From Verrucomicrobium sp. GAS474 (lineage in GTDB: Bacteria > Verrucomicrobiota > Verrucomicrobiia > Methylacidiphilales > GAS474): DNA of 64,000 nucleotides. The translations under genes were made by a program, and so were the position numbers. Where the stretch lies: the NCBI RefSeq assembly GCF_900105685.1, contig NZ_LT629781.1:2170001-2234000 (forward strand), written 5' to 3'. The notes beneath the pieces are model-generated. The model did not search any database and was not told where the DNA came from. It saw nothing but the letters and a program-made list of their open reading frames with translations. Positions 26,001 through 33,747 of the stretch are shown here, one piece after another. Position 1 is the first letter of the stretch, and each line of letters opens with the position of its first letter.

Positions 26001-26527
26001 ACTACCGGGAGGTCGAGATCGAGATCCGCAACGCCCTCGAGCCGTGGCACGTCCTCGGCGAGGAAGGGGCGGTGGCCGGAACGGTCCGGTACGTCGACTC
26101 GACCCTCGAGCGGGTCCAGGTGAAGGCGAAGGGGATGATCGGCTCCCGCTACAAGGTCCTCTGCAACGGCCTTCCGATCCCGATGACCGGGACCGGGACC
26201 GTCGGCGAGCACGTGGCGGGCGTCCGCTACCGCGCGTGGGGCGCGCCCCAGTCGCTCCATCCGACGATCGGCGTCCACAGCCCGCTGGTGATCGACCTTT
26301 ACGATACGTGGAACCGGAAGACCGTCGGCGGCTGCACCTGCTACGTCGCCCACCCGGGCGGGCGGAACTATGCGACCTTCCCGATCAACTCCTACGAGGC
26401 CGAAAGCCGCCGTCTCTCCCGGTTCTTCCAGGGCGGACACACGCCCGGACGGTTCGATCCCCCCCCGCTCAACGTGTCGCCGGAATTCCCGATGACACTC
26501 GATCTCCGACGGTTTGTGAAAGCATAG
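23093..26527 (+). CDS. Transglutaminase-like protein fused to DUF2126 putative amidoligase domain
   Basis: 1144 aa. Residues 1-~90 are the bacterial transglutaminase N-terminal domain (LRHRTTYRYDKPISMGAQVI). The core carries GSCRDSAWLF with Cys183, DLHAWTEV with His232 and GWVGLDPTSG with Asp248, the full Cys-His-Asp triad. From about residue 330 to the end it is DUF2126, annotated in Pfam as putative amidoligase, with LTMGGEPTFVS, HFGQGKWYPGEQLPRW and GTGGGNHIVLGG. Such proteins occur with circularly permuted ATP-grasp and alpha-E proteins and are thought to make or cut peptide-like products; no substrate is known. ATG 23093 is preceded by AAGGG. It is first of three related genes, but a 414-bp gap with a repeat separates it from the second. 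Confidence 0.92.
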   Translation: MSIHVLLRHRTTYRYDKPISMGAQVIRLRPAPHCRTPIVSYSLHLKPEERFVNWQQDAFSNYLARVVIPEKTKEFEVLVEVVAEMAVYNPFDFFLEPHAEEFPFAYDEGTKHDLASYLKCEVPEGASKKFDAYVKRISTKKRRTIDFLVEVNQMLQSDISYLIRLEPGVQTPEETLTKCSGSCRDSAWLFCNILRRFGLATRFVSGYLIQLKPDVKALDGPSGTEVDFTDLHAWTEVYLPGAGWVGLDPTSGLMAGEGHIPLACSPEPSTAAPISGATEKCEVEFDFEMSIHRVHESPRVTMPYTDEQWAEITALGEEVDRHLKRADVRLTMGGEPTFVSVDDMEGGEWNFDAMGPMKRGLAYDLLRRLQKRFSPGALLHFGQGKWYPGEQLPRWAFGCFWRRDGTPIWENFDLVADERKDYGATDVDSMRFIEALSHRLEVDSRKILPAYEDAWYYLWKERRLPTNVDPHDSELKDEMERARLARIFEQGLDKVVGHVLPIRKDGSGWMSGSWFLRPETLFLAPGDSPVGFRLPIDSLPWVKASEYPWTYQPDPTAQRPELPKRPERRRELFGGAGGLTEEYVRFFSQNPGGRGFNPQGAPGEGYRPRDRRRAEEYQKALRYWPNLDPNVAPGRGQSAPWVVRTALSIEPRNGKLNVFMPPTETLEDYLELVSAIEETADYLKMPVMIEGYPPPGDPRLNVIKVTPDPGVIEVNTHPAHSWKEMVEITEGLYEDAHQSRLATEKFMVDGRHTGTGGGNHIVLGGATPSDSPFLRRPDVLRSLLNYWHNHPSLSYLFSGLFIGPTCQSPRIDEARNDALYELEIAFNQIPDRGYVPPWLVDRVFRNLLVDVSGNVHRSEFCIDKLYSPDGSSGRQGLLEMRAFEMPPHARMSLTQQLLLRTLVSEFWERPYRQPLVPWGTELHDRYLLPHFIEQDFNDVVGDLKEAGYGFKPEWFAPHQEFRFPFIGKTNYREVEIEIRNALEPWHVLGEEGAVAGTVRYVDSTLERVQVKAKGMIGSRYKVLCNGLPIPMTGTGTVGEHVAGVRYRAWGAPQSLHPTIGVHSPLVIDLYDTWNRKTVGGCTCYVAHPGGRNYATFPINSYEAESRRLSRFFQGGHTPGRFDPPPLNVSPEFPMTLDLRRFVKA

Positions 26528-26540
26528 AAAGAAGCACGCC

Positions 26541-26785
26541 TCTCCCATAGGAGTCAGGGCGCATTGGCCCCGTCTCTCCCTAACGCTCGTACCCTCGGGC
26601 GCTCCAGGAATCAGCCGATTTTAATCCAGTTCGGAGACGAGGCGCCGCCAAAGCGCGTCCGCCTAGCTAAGGCCCTCAGAGGGGGAGGTTCGAGGAGGGG
26701 CGAAGCCCCTCTTGGGCTATAAAGCGGATCGCCTCCAGCTGTACAGGGTTGACCCCGCAAGCCCCGAAGGGCAGTTCCCGTCCCG
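26541..26785 (+). repeat. Intergenic repeat, subtype B, copy 1
   Basis: Third element of the family. Its left half differs from subtype A: TCTCCCATAGGAGTC, TACCCTCGGGCG, CCGATTTTAATCCAGTT, GGAGACGAGGCG and GCGCGTCCGCCTAG. Its right half shares the family core: the hairpin GAGGGGC-GAA-GCCCCTC at 26695-26711, then GGCTATAAA in a 12-nt spacer, the conserved block at 26724-26750 and AAGCCCCGAAGGGC. Unlike the other three copies it lies between two genes of the same strand and operon. The 414-bp gap from 26528 to 26941 holds this element and about 155 bp of unremarkable sequence in front of the GTG start of the next gene. Confidence 0.85.
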
Positions 26786-26941
26786 CGATCCCTTTCCTCG
26801 TGCGTCCGAATGCCAGTGCACCCGAAGCCCCCCGTGCCTTGTCCGGGCCTTCATGGACTGCCCGTCCCGATTCATCCGCCCCGGCTTCGCCAAACCGTCT
26901 AAGAGCTTGAGTACCGCCCTCGGAATCGGGAGGATCGCCTT

Positions 26942-29695
26942 GTGTCGAGCGTGACTTCCGCGATCCGAGTTCCCTCCGCTTTCCGCGGGTCGTCTGCCGT
27001 TCCCTTGGGATATCGGCGGCGCGAGGGCGCGTTGGCCTCCCTTTACGACGAGTTCCTCCAGCCCGACGGCTCCCTCCGGCCCCATTGGCGGGAGGTCGGC
27101 GCCTACTTCGACGAGCTGGGGGAAGGGGAGATCACCCGCCGCTGGAACAAGGCCCGCCGCATCCTCCGGGACAACGGCGTCGCCTACAACGCGAGCATGT
27201 GGGATACCCAGGGGCCGTTCCGGTCCTGGGAGCTGAACCCGATCCCCCTCCGCATCCCGCAGGCCGAGTGGAGCCGCATCGAGTCGGCCGTCCGGCAGCG
27301 GGGCCGCCTCCTCAATGCGATCCTCGAGGACGCCTACAGCCCGAACGGCGGACGCCTCGTCGCCGACCGGATGATCCCCCCGGCCCTCGTGCTCGGGAAC
27401 GAGGCGTGGCTCCGGCCCTGCGTCGGCGTCCCGGTGCCGAAGGGGGCGCGCCTCGTGAATTACGCCGTCGACCTCGCCCGTTCCCCGGACGGGACGTGGT
27501 GGGTCCTCTCCGACCGTACCCAGGCCCCCTCGGGCGCGGGCTACGCGCTGGAGAACCGCGTCGTCTCCTCCCGCGTCTTCCCGGAGATCTTCCGCTCCAG
27601 CCAGACGAAGATCGCCCGTCTCAGCGGCTATTTCCGCAAGATGAAGGAGGCCCTGGAGGCCCTCTCCCCCCGGACGGGCGAGATGCCGACGATCGTCCTG
27701 ATGACGCCGGGACGGCTGAACGAAACCTACTTCGAGCACGATTACCTCGCCCGCAACCTCGACCTCACCCTCGTCGAGGGGCAGGACCTCACCGTACGGG
27801 ACGACGTCGTCTACATCCGCACCCTGCAGGGGCTCCGCCGCGTCGATGTCATCGTCCGCCGCGTCGACGACAGCTACTGCGATCCGCTCGAGCTCCGCGA
27901 CGACTCCCTCCTCGGCGTCCCCGGCCTCCTGAACGCGGTGCGGGCGGGGACGGTCGCCCTCGCGAACAGCCTCGGCAGCGGCCTCGTCCAATGCCCGGCG
28001 CTCGGGGCCTTCCTGCCGAAGCTCTCCGAGCGGCTGCTGGGGGAGAAGCTCCTCATGCCTTCCGTGGCCACGTGGTGGTGCGGCCAGGCGGCGGAGCGGC
28101 AATATGTCCTTAACAACCTCGCCGCCCTCGTCTGCGAGCCCGCCTTCGACACCCCGGGCGATTTCCCCTCCCGCGCAGGCAGCAAGGCCGGAGGCGACGG
28201 CCTCGACGCGATCCGCAAGGCGATCCGGCAGCGGCCCGAGATGTTCACCGCGCAGGAATTCGTCCGCCTCTCCCAATGCCCCGACTTCGCCGAGGGACGG
28301 CTGGAGCCCCGCTCCGTCATCCTCCGCGTCTTCGCCGTCCGGTGCGGGGACGACTACGCCGTGATGCCCGGCGGCCTGACGCGGGTCGCCGACGAGGACC
28401 TGAGCCACGGCGTCCTCATCCGGCGCGGCGGCGGCTCGAAGGACACCTGGGTCGAGTTCGACGAGGAGGGGACGCGCTCCGCTGCGGGCCCCGCCCCGGG
28501 CCAATCGCAGGGGCAGGGCCCATCCCAATCGCAATCCCAGTCGTCGGGCGTGAGGCCCGAATCGGCGAAGGCGGCGTCCGCCCAGTCGAATCCGGCCCTG
28601 TCGAGCCCCCGCCGGGCGACGACGGGGCTGACGAGCCGCATGGCCGACAACCTCTTCTGGCTCGGCCGCTACGCCGAGCGGGCCGAGTTCACCGCCCGCA
28701 TCGCCCGGACCGCCCTGGAGGGCCTGTCCGACCAGCAGGGCTGGGTCGACATCGACGACCTGAAGCCCCTCGTGCGGACCTTCCTCCACTTCGGCCAGCT
28801 CCCCGCCTCGACGGTCGAGTGCCCGTCGCCCGAGGAACTCCGCTCCGTCCTCATCTCCCAGATGCTGAGCCGGGAGAACGGAGGGAGCCTCCTCAACATC
28901 GTCGAGCGCCTGCGGGACATCATCACCTCGGTCCGCGACCAGGTGACCGACGACGCCTGGCGCATCGCGAGCCAGCTGCCCGATATCCTTCCCCCCGTCC
29001 CCGTCTTCTCCTCCGACGCGGCCAGGGCCAAGGGGCAGATGGAGGCGCGGCTTCAGTCGGCTCCGACTTCCGCCCCCGAGGGCTACGGCGGCGAGGCCGA
29101 CCTCAACCTCAACCAGATCCTCCTCCATCTCTCGGCCCTCAACGGCGTGCTGACGGAGAACCGGACCCACGACTTCGGCTGGCGCTTCATCGACCTCGGG
29201 CGACGGATCGAGCGTTCCCTCTACAGCTCCCGGATCATCGCGGAGTCGTTCTTCAGCCGGGGCCAGATCGGGGAGAATCCCGAGCGGGGGGAGGGCGGCG
29301 CGCTCTTCGAGACCCTCCTCGACGTCTTCGACGCCGTCATCGTCTACCGGGGGAAGTACGCGGTGATCCACCGGGACGCCGTCCTGGAGCTCCTCCTCTG
29401 CGACGAGGGGAATCCCCGCTCCCTCGTCGGGCAGCTCTCCCGGATGCTCGACGACCTCCTCGGCCTCCCCCGCGACGGGGAGGACGCCTACCGGCTGCCG
29501 GAGGAGCGCCTCGTCCTCCGCGTCCTGAACGACGTCCGCCTGATCGAGTTGAAGAAGGTCGGCCCCCGGGCGTTGAGCGCCGTCGAGTCGGCGATGGGGG
29601 AGCTCTCCGGCCTGCTCTCCCGCCGTTTCTTCATCCACCTCCGCACCGCCTCGGTCGGCCGCGACGTGGCGCTCGATCTCCCCGAGGCCGTTTGA
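26942..29695 (+). CDS. Circularly permuted ATP-grasp / alpha-E fusion protein
   Basis: 917 aa, GTG start with GGGAGGA about eight bases upstream. Residues ~35-500 are a circularly permuted ATP-grasp domain (DUF404/407 type): RILRDNGVAYNAS, VDLARSPDGTWWVLSDRTQAPSGAGYALENR, PTIVLMTPGRLNETYFEHDYLA and IVRRVDDSYCDPLELRDDS. A Gln/Ser/Pro-rich linker (~512-562) leads to the alpha-E domain (~565-905) with its ER motif in WLGRYAERAEF. The two halves are usually separate adjacent genes, so this is a fusion. The ATP-grasp half should ligate a carboxylate to an amine; alpha-E has no known chemistry. It shares a transcript with the following transglutaminase gene. Confidence 0.9.
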   Translation: MSSVTSAIRVPSAFRGSSAVPLGYRRREGALASLYDEFLQPDGSLRPHWREVGAYFDELGEGEITRRWNKARRILRDNGVAYNASMWDTQGPFRSWELNPIPLRIPQAEWSRIESAVRQRGRLLNAILEDAYSPNGGRLVADRMIPPALVLGNEAWLRPCVGVPVPKGARLVNYAVDLARSPDGTWWVLSDRTQAPSGAGYALENRVVSSRVFPEIFRSSQTKIARLSGYFRKMKEALEALSPRTGEMPTIVLMTPGRLNETYFEHDYLARNLDLTLVEGQDLTVRDDVVYIRTLQGLRRVDVIVRRVDDSYCDPLELRDDSLLGVPGLLNAVRAGTVALANSLGSGLVQCPALGAFLPKLSERLLGEKLLMPSVATWWCGQAAERQYVLNNLAALVCEPAFDTPGDFPSRAGSKAGGDGLDAIRKAIRQRPEMFTAQEFVRLSQCPDFAEGRLEPRSVILRVFAVRCGDDYAVMPGGLTRVADEDLSHGVLIRRGGGSKDTWVEFDEEGTRSAAGPAPGQSQGQGPSQSQSQSSGVRPESAKAASAQSNPALSSPRRATTGLTSRMADNLFWLGRYAERAEFTARIARTALEGLSDQQGWVDIDDLKPLVRTFLHFGQLPASTVECPSPEELRSVLISQMLSRENGGSLLNIVERLRDIITSVRDQVTDDAWRIASQLPDILPPVPVFSSDAARAKGQMEARLQSAPTSAPEGYGGEADLNLNQILLHLSALNGVLTENRTHDFGWRFIDLGRRIERSLYSSRIIAESFFSRGQIGENPERGEGGALFETLLDVFDAVIVYRGKYAVIHRDAVLELLLCDEGNPRSLVGQLSRMLDDLLGLPRDGEDAYRLPEERLVLRVLNDVRLIELKKVGPRALSAVESAMGELSGLLSRRFFIHLRTASVGRDVALDLPEAV

Positions 29696-29725
29696 TCAAC
29701 CGAACCGAGGCGCTCCAGGATTCCC

Positions 29726-30619
29726 ATGATTTTTGAAGTCTACCACTGGACCGAATACCGCTACGCCGAGTCGGTCTCCCTCTCCCGGCACCAGTTGCGG
29801 ATGCGGCTTCGGGCCGGGAACCACCAGCGGGTCCTCTCCTCCCGGATCGAGTTCCTGCCGCGCCCCCTCTACGTCCGGGAACGGGTCGACGCCTTCGGCA
29901 ACCACGTCGACGAGGTCTTCGTCGAGGAGGCCCACAAGAGTTTCCAGATCAAGTGCGTGAGCCGCGTCGAGACCCTGCCCCGGACCCTCCCGATGGCCTC
30001 CGACACCGCGCCGTGGGAGAAGGCCGTCGAGGCTCTCCTGGAGGCCTCCGACCCCGATCCCCGCGCCTTCCTCTACCCCTCCCTCCACGCCCCGTGGAGC
30101 GACGCGATCCGGGAGTGGACCGAGCGGAGCTTCCCCGCCGGGCTTCCCGTCCTGGCCGGGGCCCTCGACCTCTCCCGCCGCATCTTCTCCGACTTCACCT
30201 TCGACGCCGAGGCGACGACGGTGAGCACCCCGATCGCCGAAGTCTTCGAGAAGCGGCGGGGCGTCTGCCAGGACTTCGCCCACTTCCAGATCGCCTGCCT
30301 CCGGTCGATGGGCCTCGCCGCCCGGTACGTCAGCGGCTACATCCGCACGGAGCCCCCGCCGGGCCAGACGAAGCTCTTCGGGGCCGACGCCTCCCACGCC
30401 TGGGTCTCCTTCTACTGCCCCGGCCACGGCTGGATCGACATCGACCCGACGAACAACCGCCTCGTCGACAGCGACTATGTCGTCATCGGGTGGGGCCGCG
30501 ATTATGCTGACGTCAGCCTCATCCGCGGGACGCTGACGGGGGGGGGAGCCCACTCGCTCTACCTTTCGGTCGATGTCTCCCCGGTCGACGAGGGAGCGGT
30601 TGCCGCAAACCGCGGTTAG
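29726..30619 (+). CDS. Transglutaminase-like cysteine protease family protein
   Basis: 297 aa. An N-terminal beta domain (MIFEVYHWTEYRYAESVSLS), as in bacterial transglutaminase-like proteins, precedes the core: RRGVCQDFAHFQIACLRSMG with Cys181, ADASHAWVSFY with His224, and GWIDIDPTNN with the Asp. No signal peptide. It is 30 bp downstream of the ATP-grasp/alpha-E gene. Bacterial members with this arrangement are thought to act as peptidases or amidases on the product of the linked ligase rather than as cross-linkers; that is inference from operon content. It closes the three-gene cluster. Confidence 0.92.
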   Translation: MIFEVYHWTEYRYAESVSLSRHQLRMRLRAGNHQRVLSSRIEFLPRPLYVRERVDAFGNHVDEVFVEEAHKSFQIKCVSRVETLPRTLPMASDTAPWEKAVEALLEASDPDPRAFLYPSLHAPWSDAIREWTERSFPAGLPVLAGALDLSRRIFSDFTFDAEATTVSTPIAEVFEKRRGVCQDFAHFQIACLRSMGLAARYVSGYIRTEPPPGQTKLFGADASHAWVSFYCPGHGWIDIDPTNNRLVDSDYVVIGWGRDYADVSLIRGTLTGGGAHSLYLSVDVSPVDEGAVAANRG

Positions 30620-30752
30620 GCTGATTTCCTGGCCCGTTTCGGTCGAAATGCCTTCAATCGGCGGCGATCGGGCGACAATTTTGGCGAATGAGTCAAAAAA
30701 CATTGGCATTTCCGCAAAAGAATTTAACTAACTAGAACAACGTTATTTGTTT

Positions 30753-31916
30753 ATGTCTCAGCCCACTCCCGCCGCACCTTCCGCCTACTCCCGTACGAAT
30801 CCCTTTCCGGCTCGCCTTTCCGAGAACCGCCTCCTGAGCAAGGGGGCCTCGACCAAGGACACGCGCCACATCATCGTCGACATCAGCGGCAGCGGCCTCG
30901 TCTATCACGCGGGCGATTCCCTCGGCGTCTTCGCCCAGAATCCCCCCGCCGTCGTCGACGAGATCATCAGGCTCCTCTCCCTCAACCCCGAGGCGATCAT
31001 CCCCAGCCCGACGGGCGAAGTCTCCCTCCGCCACGCCCTCAGCACCGGCTACATCCTGAACCGGGTCGGCAAGAAGTTCGTGAAGGCCATCGCCGAGAAG
31101 CTCCCCGCCGGGGAGAAGAAGGACTCCCTCGCTGCGATCGTGGCGAACGAGGAGGCCCTCACCGAATTCGTCTTCACCCGCGATTACATCGACGTCCTGC
31201 TCGAGTATCCCGGCGTCCACCTGACTTCGGAGGAATTCATCCTCCTCGTCAACAAGACGGCCCCCCGCCTCTACTCCATCGCCTCCTCCTCGCTCCCCCA
31301 TCCCGAGCACGTCCACCTCACGGTCGCCATCGTCCGGTATGAGACCCACGGCCGCGCCAAGAAGGGCCTCGCCTCCGGCTACATGGCCGACGATTGCCCC
31401 CTCGGCGCCCCCGTCGTCCCCGTCTTCGTCCAGCCGACCCGCCACTTCCACCTTCCCCCGGACGACGTCGCGGTGATCATGGTCGGGCCCGGCACCGGCA
31501 TCGCCCCGTTCCGCGCCTTCCTCCAGGAGCGGAAGCACAAGGGCGCGAAGGGCAAGAACTGGCTCTTCTTCGGCGACCAGACCAAGGCGGGCGACTTCCT
31601 CTACGAGGAGGAGTTCGACGCCTACCAGAAGGAAGGCCTCCTCACCCGCCTCGACACCGCCTTCTCCCGCGACCAGGCCGAGAAGATCTACGTCCAGAAC
31701 CGGATGCTGGAGAACGGTGCCGAAATGTGGAAGTGGCTCCAGGAAGGCGCCTACTTCTACGTCTGCGGCGACGCGAAGCGGATGGCGAAGGACGTCCACC
31801 AGGCCCTCATCACCATCGCCCAGCAGCACGGCGGCCTGACGCCCGAGAAGGCCGTCGAATACATCGAGGTCACCTTCGCCAAGACCGAGAAGCGCTATCT
31901 GAAGGACGTCTACTAG
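30753..31916 (+). CDS. Diflavin reductase-like FAD/NADPH module (CysJ C-terminal type) without flavodoxin domain
   Basis: 387 aa. It covers the FAD-binding and NADPH-binding parts of sulfite reductase flavoprotein: RHIIVDISGSGLVYHAGDSLGV, the insertion domain, the FAD motif RLYSIASSS, the NADPH site MVGPGTGIAPFRAFLQER, and YVCGDAKRMAKDV. The C-terminus ends in the CysJ-like RYLKDVY. The N-terminal FMN flavodoxin domain of CysJ is absent, so electrons must pass directly to a reductase or through a separate flavodoxin or ferredoxin. No cysI lies nearby. ATG 30753 is chosen over a TTG two codons upstream. The start has no convincing ribosome site. Confidence 0.85.
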   Translation: MSQPTPAAPSAYSRTNPFPARLSENRLLSKGASTKDTRHIIVDISGSGLVYHAGDSLGVFAQNPPAVVDEIIRLLSLNPEAIIPSPTGEVSLRHALSTGYILNRVGKKFVKAIAEKLPAGEKKDSLAAIVANEEALTEFVFTRDYIDVLLEYPGVHLTSEEFILLVNKTAPRLYSIASSSLPHPEHVHLTVAIVRYETHGRAKKGLASGYMADDCPLGAPVVPVFVQPTRHFHLPPDDVAVIMVGPGTGIAPFRAFLQERKHKGAKGKNWLFFGDQTKAGDFLYEEEFDAYQKEGLLTRLDTAFSRDQAEKIYVQNRMLENGAEMWKWLQEGAYFYVCGDAKRMAKDVHQALITIAQQHGGLTPEKAVEYIEVTFAKTEKRYLKDVY

Positions 31917-31984
31917 GCCTCGCAACTAGGACTTCCGCCCGATTCCCAAACACGAACCGCCGAGATAGAAAACAAGGACGACAT

Positions 31985-32362
31985 ATGAAAATTCTGAGCG
32001 TTGACGACTCCAAGATGGTCCACATGGTCGTGGCCAAGGCCCTGAAGAATTACGATGTCGAACACATCTCGGCGATGAACGGCGAGGAAGGGGTCGCGAA
32101 GGCCTCCTCGGAGAAGCCCGACCTCATCCTCATGGACATCACCATGCCGGTGATGACCGGCCTCGAGGCCGTCACGAAGCTCAAGGCCGACCCCGCCACC
32201 GCCGGCATCCCCATCGTGATGCTGACGGCGGAGAGCGCGACCGACAGCCAGACCTTTGCCTTCGAGCAGGGCGTCGAGAAGTACCTCACGAAGCCCTTCG
32301 GCGAGGACATCCTCATCGCCACCCTCTCCAGCCTCATCCCCCTCGCGCCGAAGGCCGCCTAG
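31985..32362 (+). CDS. Single-domain response regulator (CheY-like)
   Basis: 125 aa, one receiver domain only. The acidic pair is Asp7/Asp8 (SVDDSK), phospho-acceptor Asp51 (LILMDITMP), Thr81 in MLTAES and Lys103 in YLTKPF. It has no output domain, so it works by protein contact, as CheY-like or phosphorelay proteins do. ATG 31985 is preceded by AAGGACGAC. It lies 68 bp after the reductase gene; no histidine kinase is adjacent, although the kinase at 20297 is one candidate partner. Confidence 0.95.
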   Translation: MKILSVDDSKMVHMVVAKALKNYDVEHISAMNGEEGVAKASSEKPDLILMDITMPVMTGLEAVTKLKADPATAGIPIVMLTAESATDSQTFAFEQGVEKYLTKPFGEDILIATLSSLIPLAPKAA

Positions 32363-32406
32363 GGCGGGCCGACGCCAGTCCCCCCGCCCCCTTCTTCGCT
32401 CCTGGG

Positions 32407-32880
32407 ATGAACCTCCCCGTGCCATCGGACACCGCCGCGGAACTCGCGCTGATCTTCGTCACGTCGCTCGGCGGCGGCGCGGTCGCCTTCCTCCTGGTCT
32501 ACTGGATCTGGCTCCGGCGGTTCGCCCGCCGCGTCGGCGATCTCCAGGACACCGTCGTCGCCCTCGCGGCGGCGCTCGCGCCCGGCCTCGGCAAGGGGCA
32601 GGCGCCCTCCCGCACGCGGGAGAAGGGAACCGGCTCCGAGGCCTTCGACGCCCTCGCCGAGGCGGTCCTCGATGAGGAAAACGACGCCGATTCCCTTCCC
32701 GACGCCGGTCCCGCCCGGAGCGGGGCCGTCCGGATGCTCGTCGAGGGGCGCGACATCGAGATCGTCTCCGCCGAGGGCGGCGAGGAGATCCGCATCGAGG
32801 AAACCCCCGAGCGTCCGCTGACCCCGCAGGAACGGGACCGGATCATCGCCTACCTCCGCAACGAGGGCTTCCTTCCCTAA
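32407..32880 (+). CDS. Membrane-anchored hypothetical protein (157 aa)
   Basis: 157 aa, not recognised. One strong membrane helix near residues 11-35 (LALIFVTSLGGGAVAFLLVYWIW) is followed by RRFARR, placing the C-terminal part in the cytoplasm. A low-complexity, acidic linker (EAVLDEENDADSLPDAG) leads to a small C-terminal region ending TPQERDRIIAYLRNEGFLP, which looks like a short helical recognition segment. It lies between the CheY-like gene and the inositol-monophosphatase-family gene with short gaps, so it is probably cotranscribed with both. Confidence 0.7.
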   Translation: MNLPVPSDTAAELALIFVTSLGGGAVAFLLVYWIWLRRFARRVGDLQDTVVALAAALAPGLGKGQAPSRTREKGTGSEAFDALAEAVLDEENDADSLPDAGPARSGAVRMLVEGRDIEIVSAEGGEEIRIEETPERPLTPQERDRIIAYLRNEGFLP

Positions 32881-32905
32881 CCCTCTTTCCCTTTTCTTCT
32901 TTGCC

Positions 32906-33676
32906 ATGAGCTACCCCCTTCCCCCCCTGGCCCTCGAAAAGGCCGTCGAGGCGGCCCGCGCCGCCGGTCTCCGCCAGAAGGAGGCCCTCGGCTCCGAGAA
33001 GGCCGTCGACCTCGCGACCGATCACGACGTGAAGCTCCGCCTCGATTGCGAATGCCAGGAGCAGATCACCGCGATGCTCCTCGCGGCCTTCCCCGACCAC
33101 TCCGTCTTCGGCGAGGAGGGCGGGAGCGAGTACGGCGTCACCGAATGGCAGTGGATCGTCGACCCGATCGACGGGACGGTGAACTTCTTCCACAACTTCC
33201 CCCACTTCTGCGCTGCCATCGCCCTCCAGCACAAGGGCGAGAGCGTCCTCGCCGTCACCTACGACCCGAACCGGGACGAGGTCTTCACTGCCGTCAAGGG
33301 CGGCGGCGCCTTCGTCAACGGGAAGCGCCTCGCCGCCAGCGACCGGGCGACGCTCAAGGAGGCGATGGTCTCGACCGGCTTCTCGAAGGGAAAGAACGTC
33401 GTCGACGAGAGCATCGCCCTCGTCACCTTCTACGGGCTCAACGCCCAGAAGCTGCGGATGAACGGCAGCGCGGCCCTCGACCTGGCCTACGTCGCCGCCG
33501 GACGCCTCGACATCTACCTGGAGCGGAGCATCCGCCTTTGGGACGTCGCGGGCGGCGTCCTCTTGGTGCGCGAGGCGGGCGGGGCGATCGAGCTCGAGCC
33601 CTATGGGACGGAGCCGCATACGTTCACGCTGATCGCCAGCAACGGCAAGGTTCCGCCGAAGCGGTGGGGGGAGTAG
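32906..33676 (+). CDS. Inositol-monophosphatase-family phosphatase
   Basis: 256 aa. Metal-binding motifs are intact: FGEEGG (Glu), WIVDPIDGTVNFFHNFP (Asp-x-Ile-Asp-Gly-Thr) and SIRLWDVAGGVLLVREAGG (Trp-Asp). These Mg-dependent enzymes hydrolyse inositol phosphates, PAP (CysQ), histidinol phosphate or fructose-1,6-bisphosphate. The motif set fits SuhB-like inositol monophosphatase, and a role in PAP or histidinol-phosphate turnover cannot be excluded. It is a cytosolic enzyme at the end of a four-gene run that starts with the CysJ-like reductase, which makes a PAP phosphatase attractive but not shown. Confidence 0.92.
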   Translation: MSYPLPPLALEKAVEAARAAGLRQKEALGSEKAVDLATDHDVKLRLDCECQEQITAMLLAAFPDHSVFGEEGGSEYGVTEWQWIVDPIDGTVNFFHNFPHFCAAIALQHKGESVLAVTYDPNRDEVFTAVKGGGAFVNGKRLAASDRATLKEAMVSTGFSKGKNVVDESIALVTFYGLNAQKLRMNGSAALDLAYVAAGRLDIYLERSIRLWDVAGGVLLVREAGGAIELEPYGTEPHTFTLIASNGKVPPKRWGE

Positions 33677-33747
33677 CGAAGAGGGCGAAGAGGCTTCTTT
33701 TACGCCCGCATTGCTTTTTTAGCCGTTTTCGGATACGCTTCGCGGCC

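Noticed and set aside
22886-26548. A 1220-codon open frame on the minus strand opposite the transglutaminase-DUF2126 gene
   Set aside because: It is antisense to a gene with clear catalytic motifs, has Arg/Gly/Asp/Glu-rich shadow composition, and reads through the tRNA gene. GC3 bias creates such frames.
6219-26750. Reading the repeats on the minus strand as coding (frames giving NPVQLEAIR in three copies)
   Set aside because: The frame is broken by stops or frameshifts just beyond the conserved block in the subtype A copies, and copy 2 is out of frame from the start; nucleotide rather than codon conservation is seen.
30620-30752. A riboswitch or structured leader before the CysJ-like gene
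   Set aside because: The 133-bp AT-richer stretch has only a small TTTCG/CGAAA palindrome and no signature of SAM, FMN or other known classes; probably just a promoter region.
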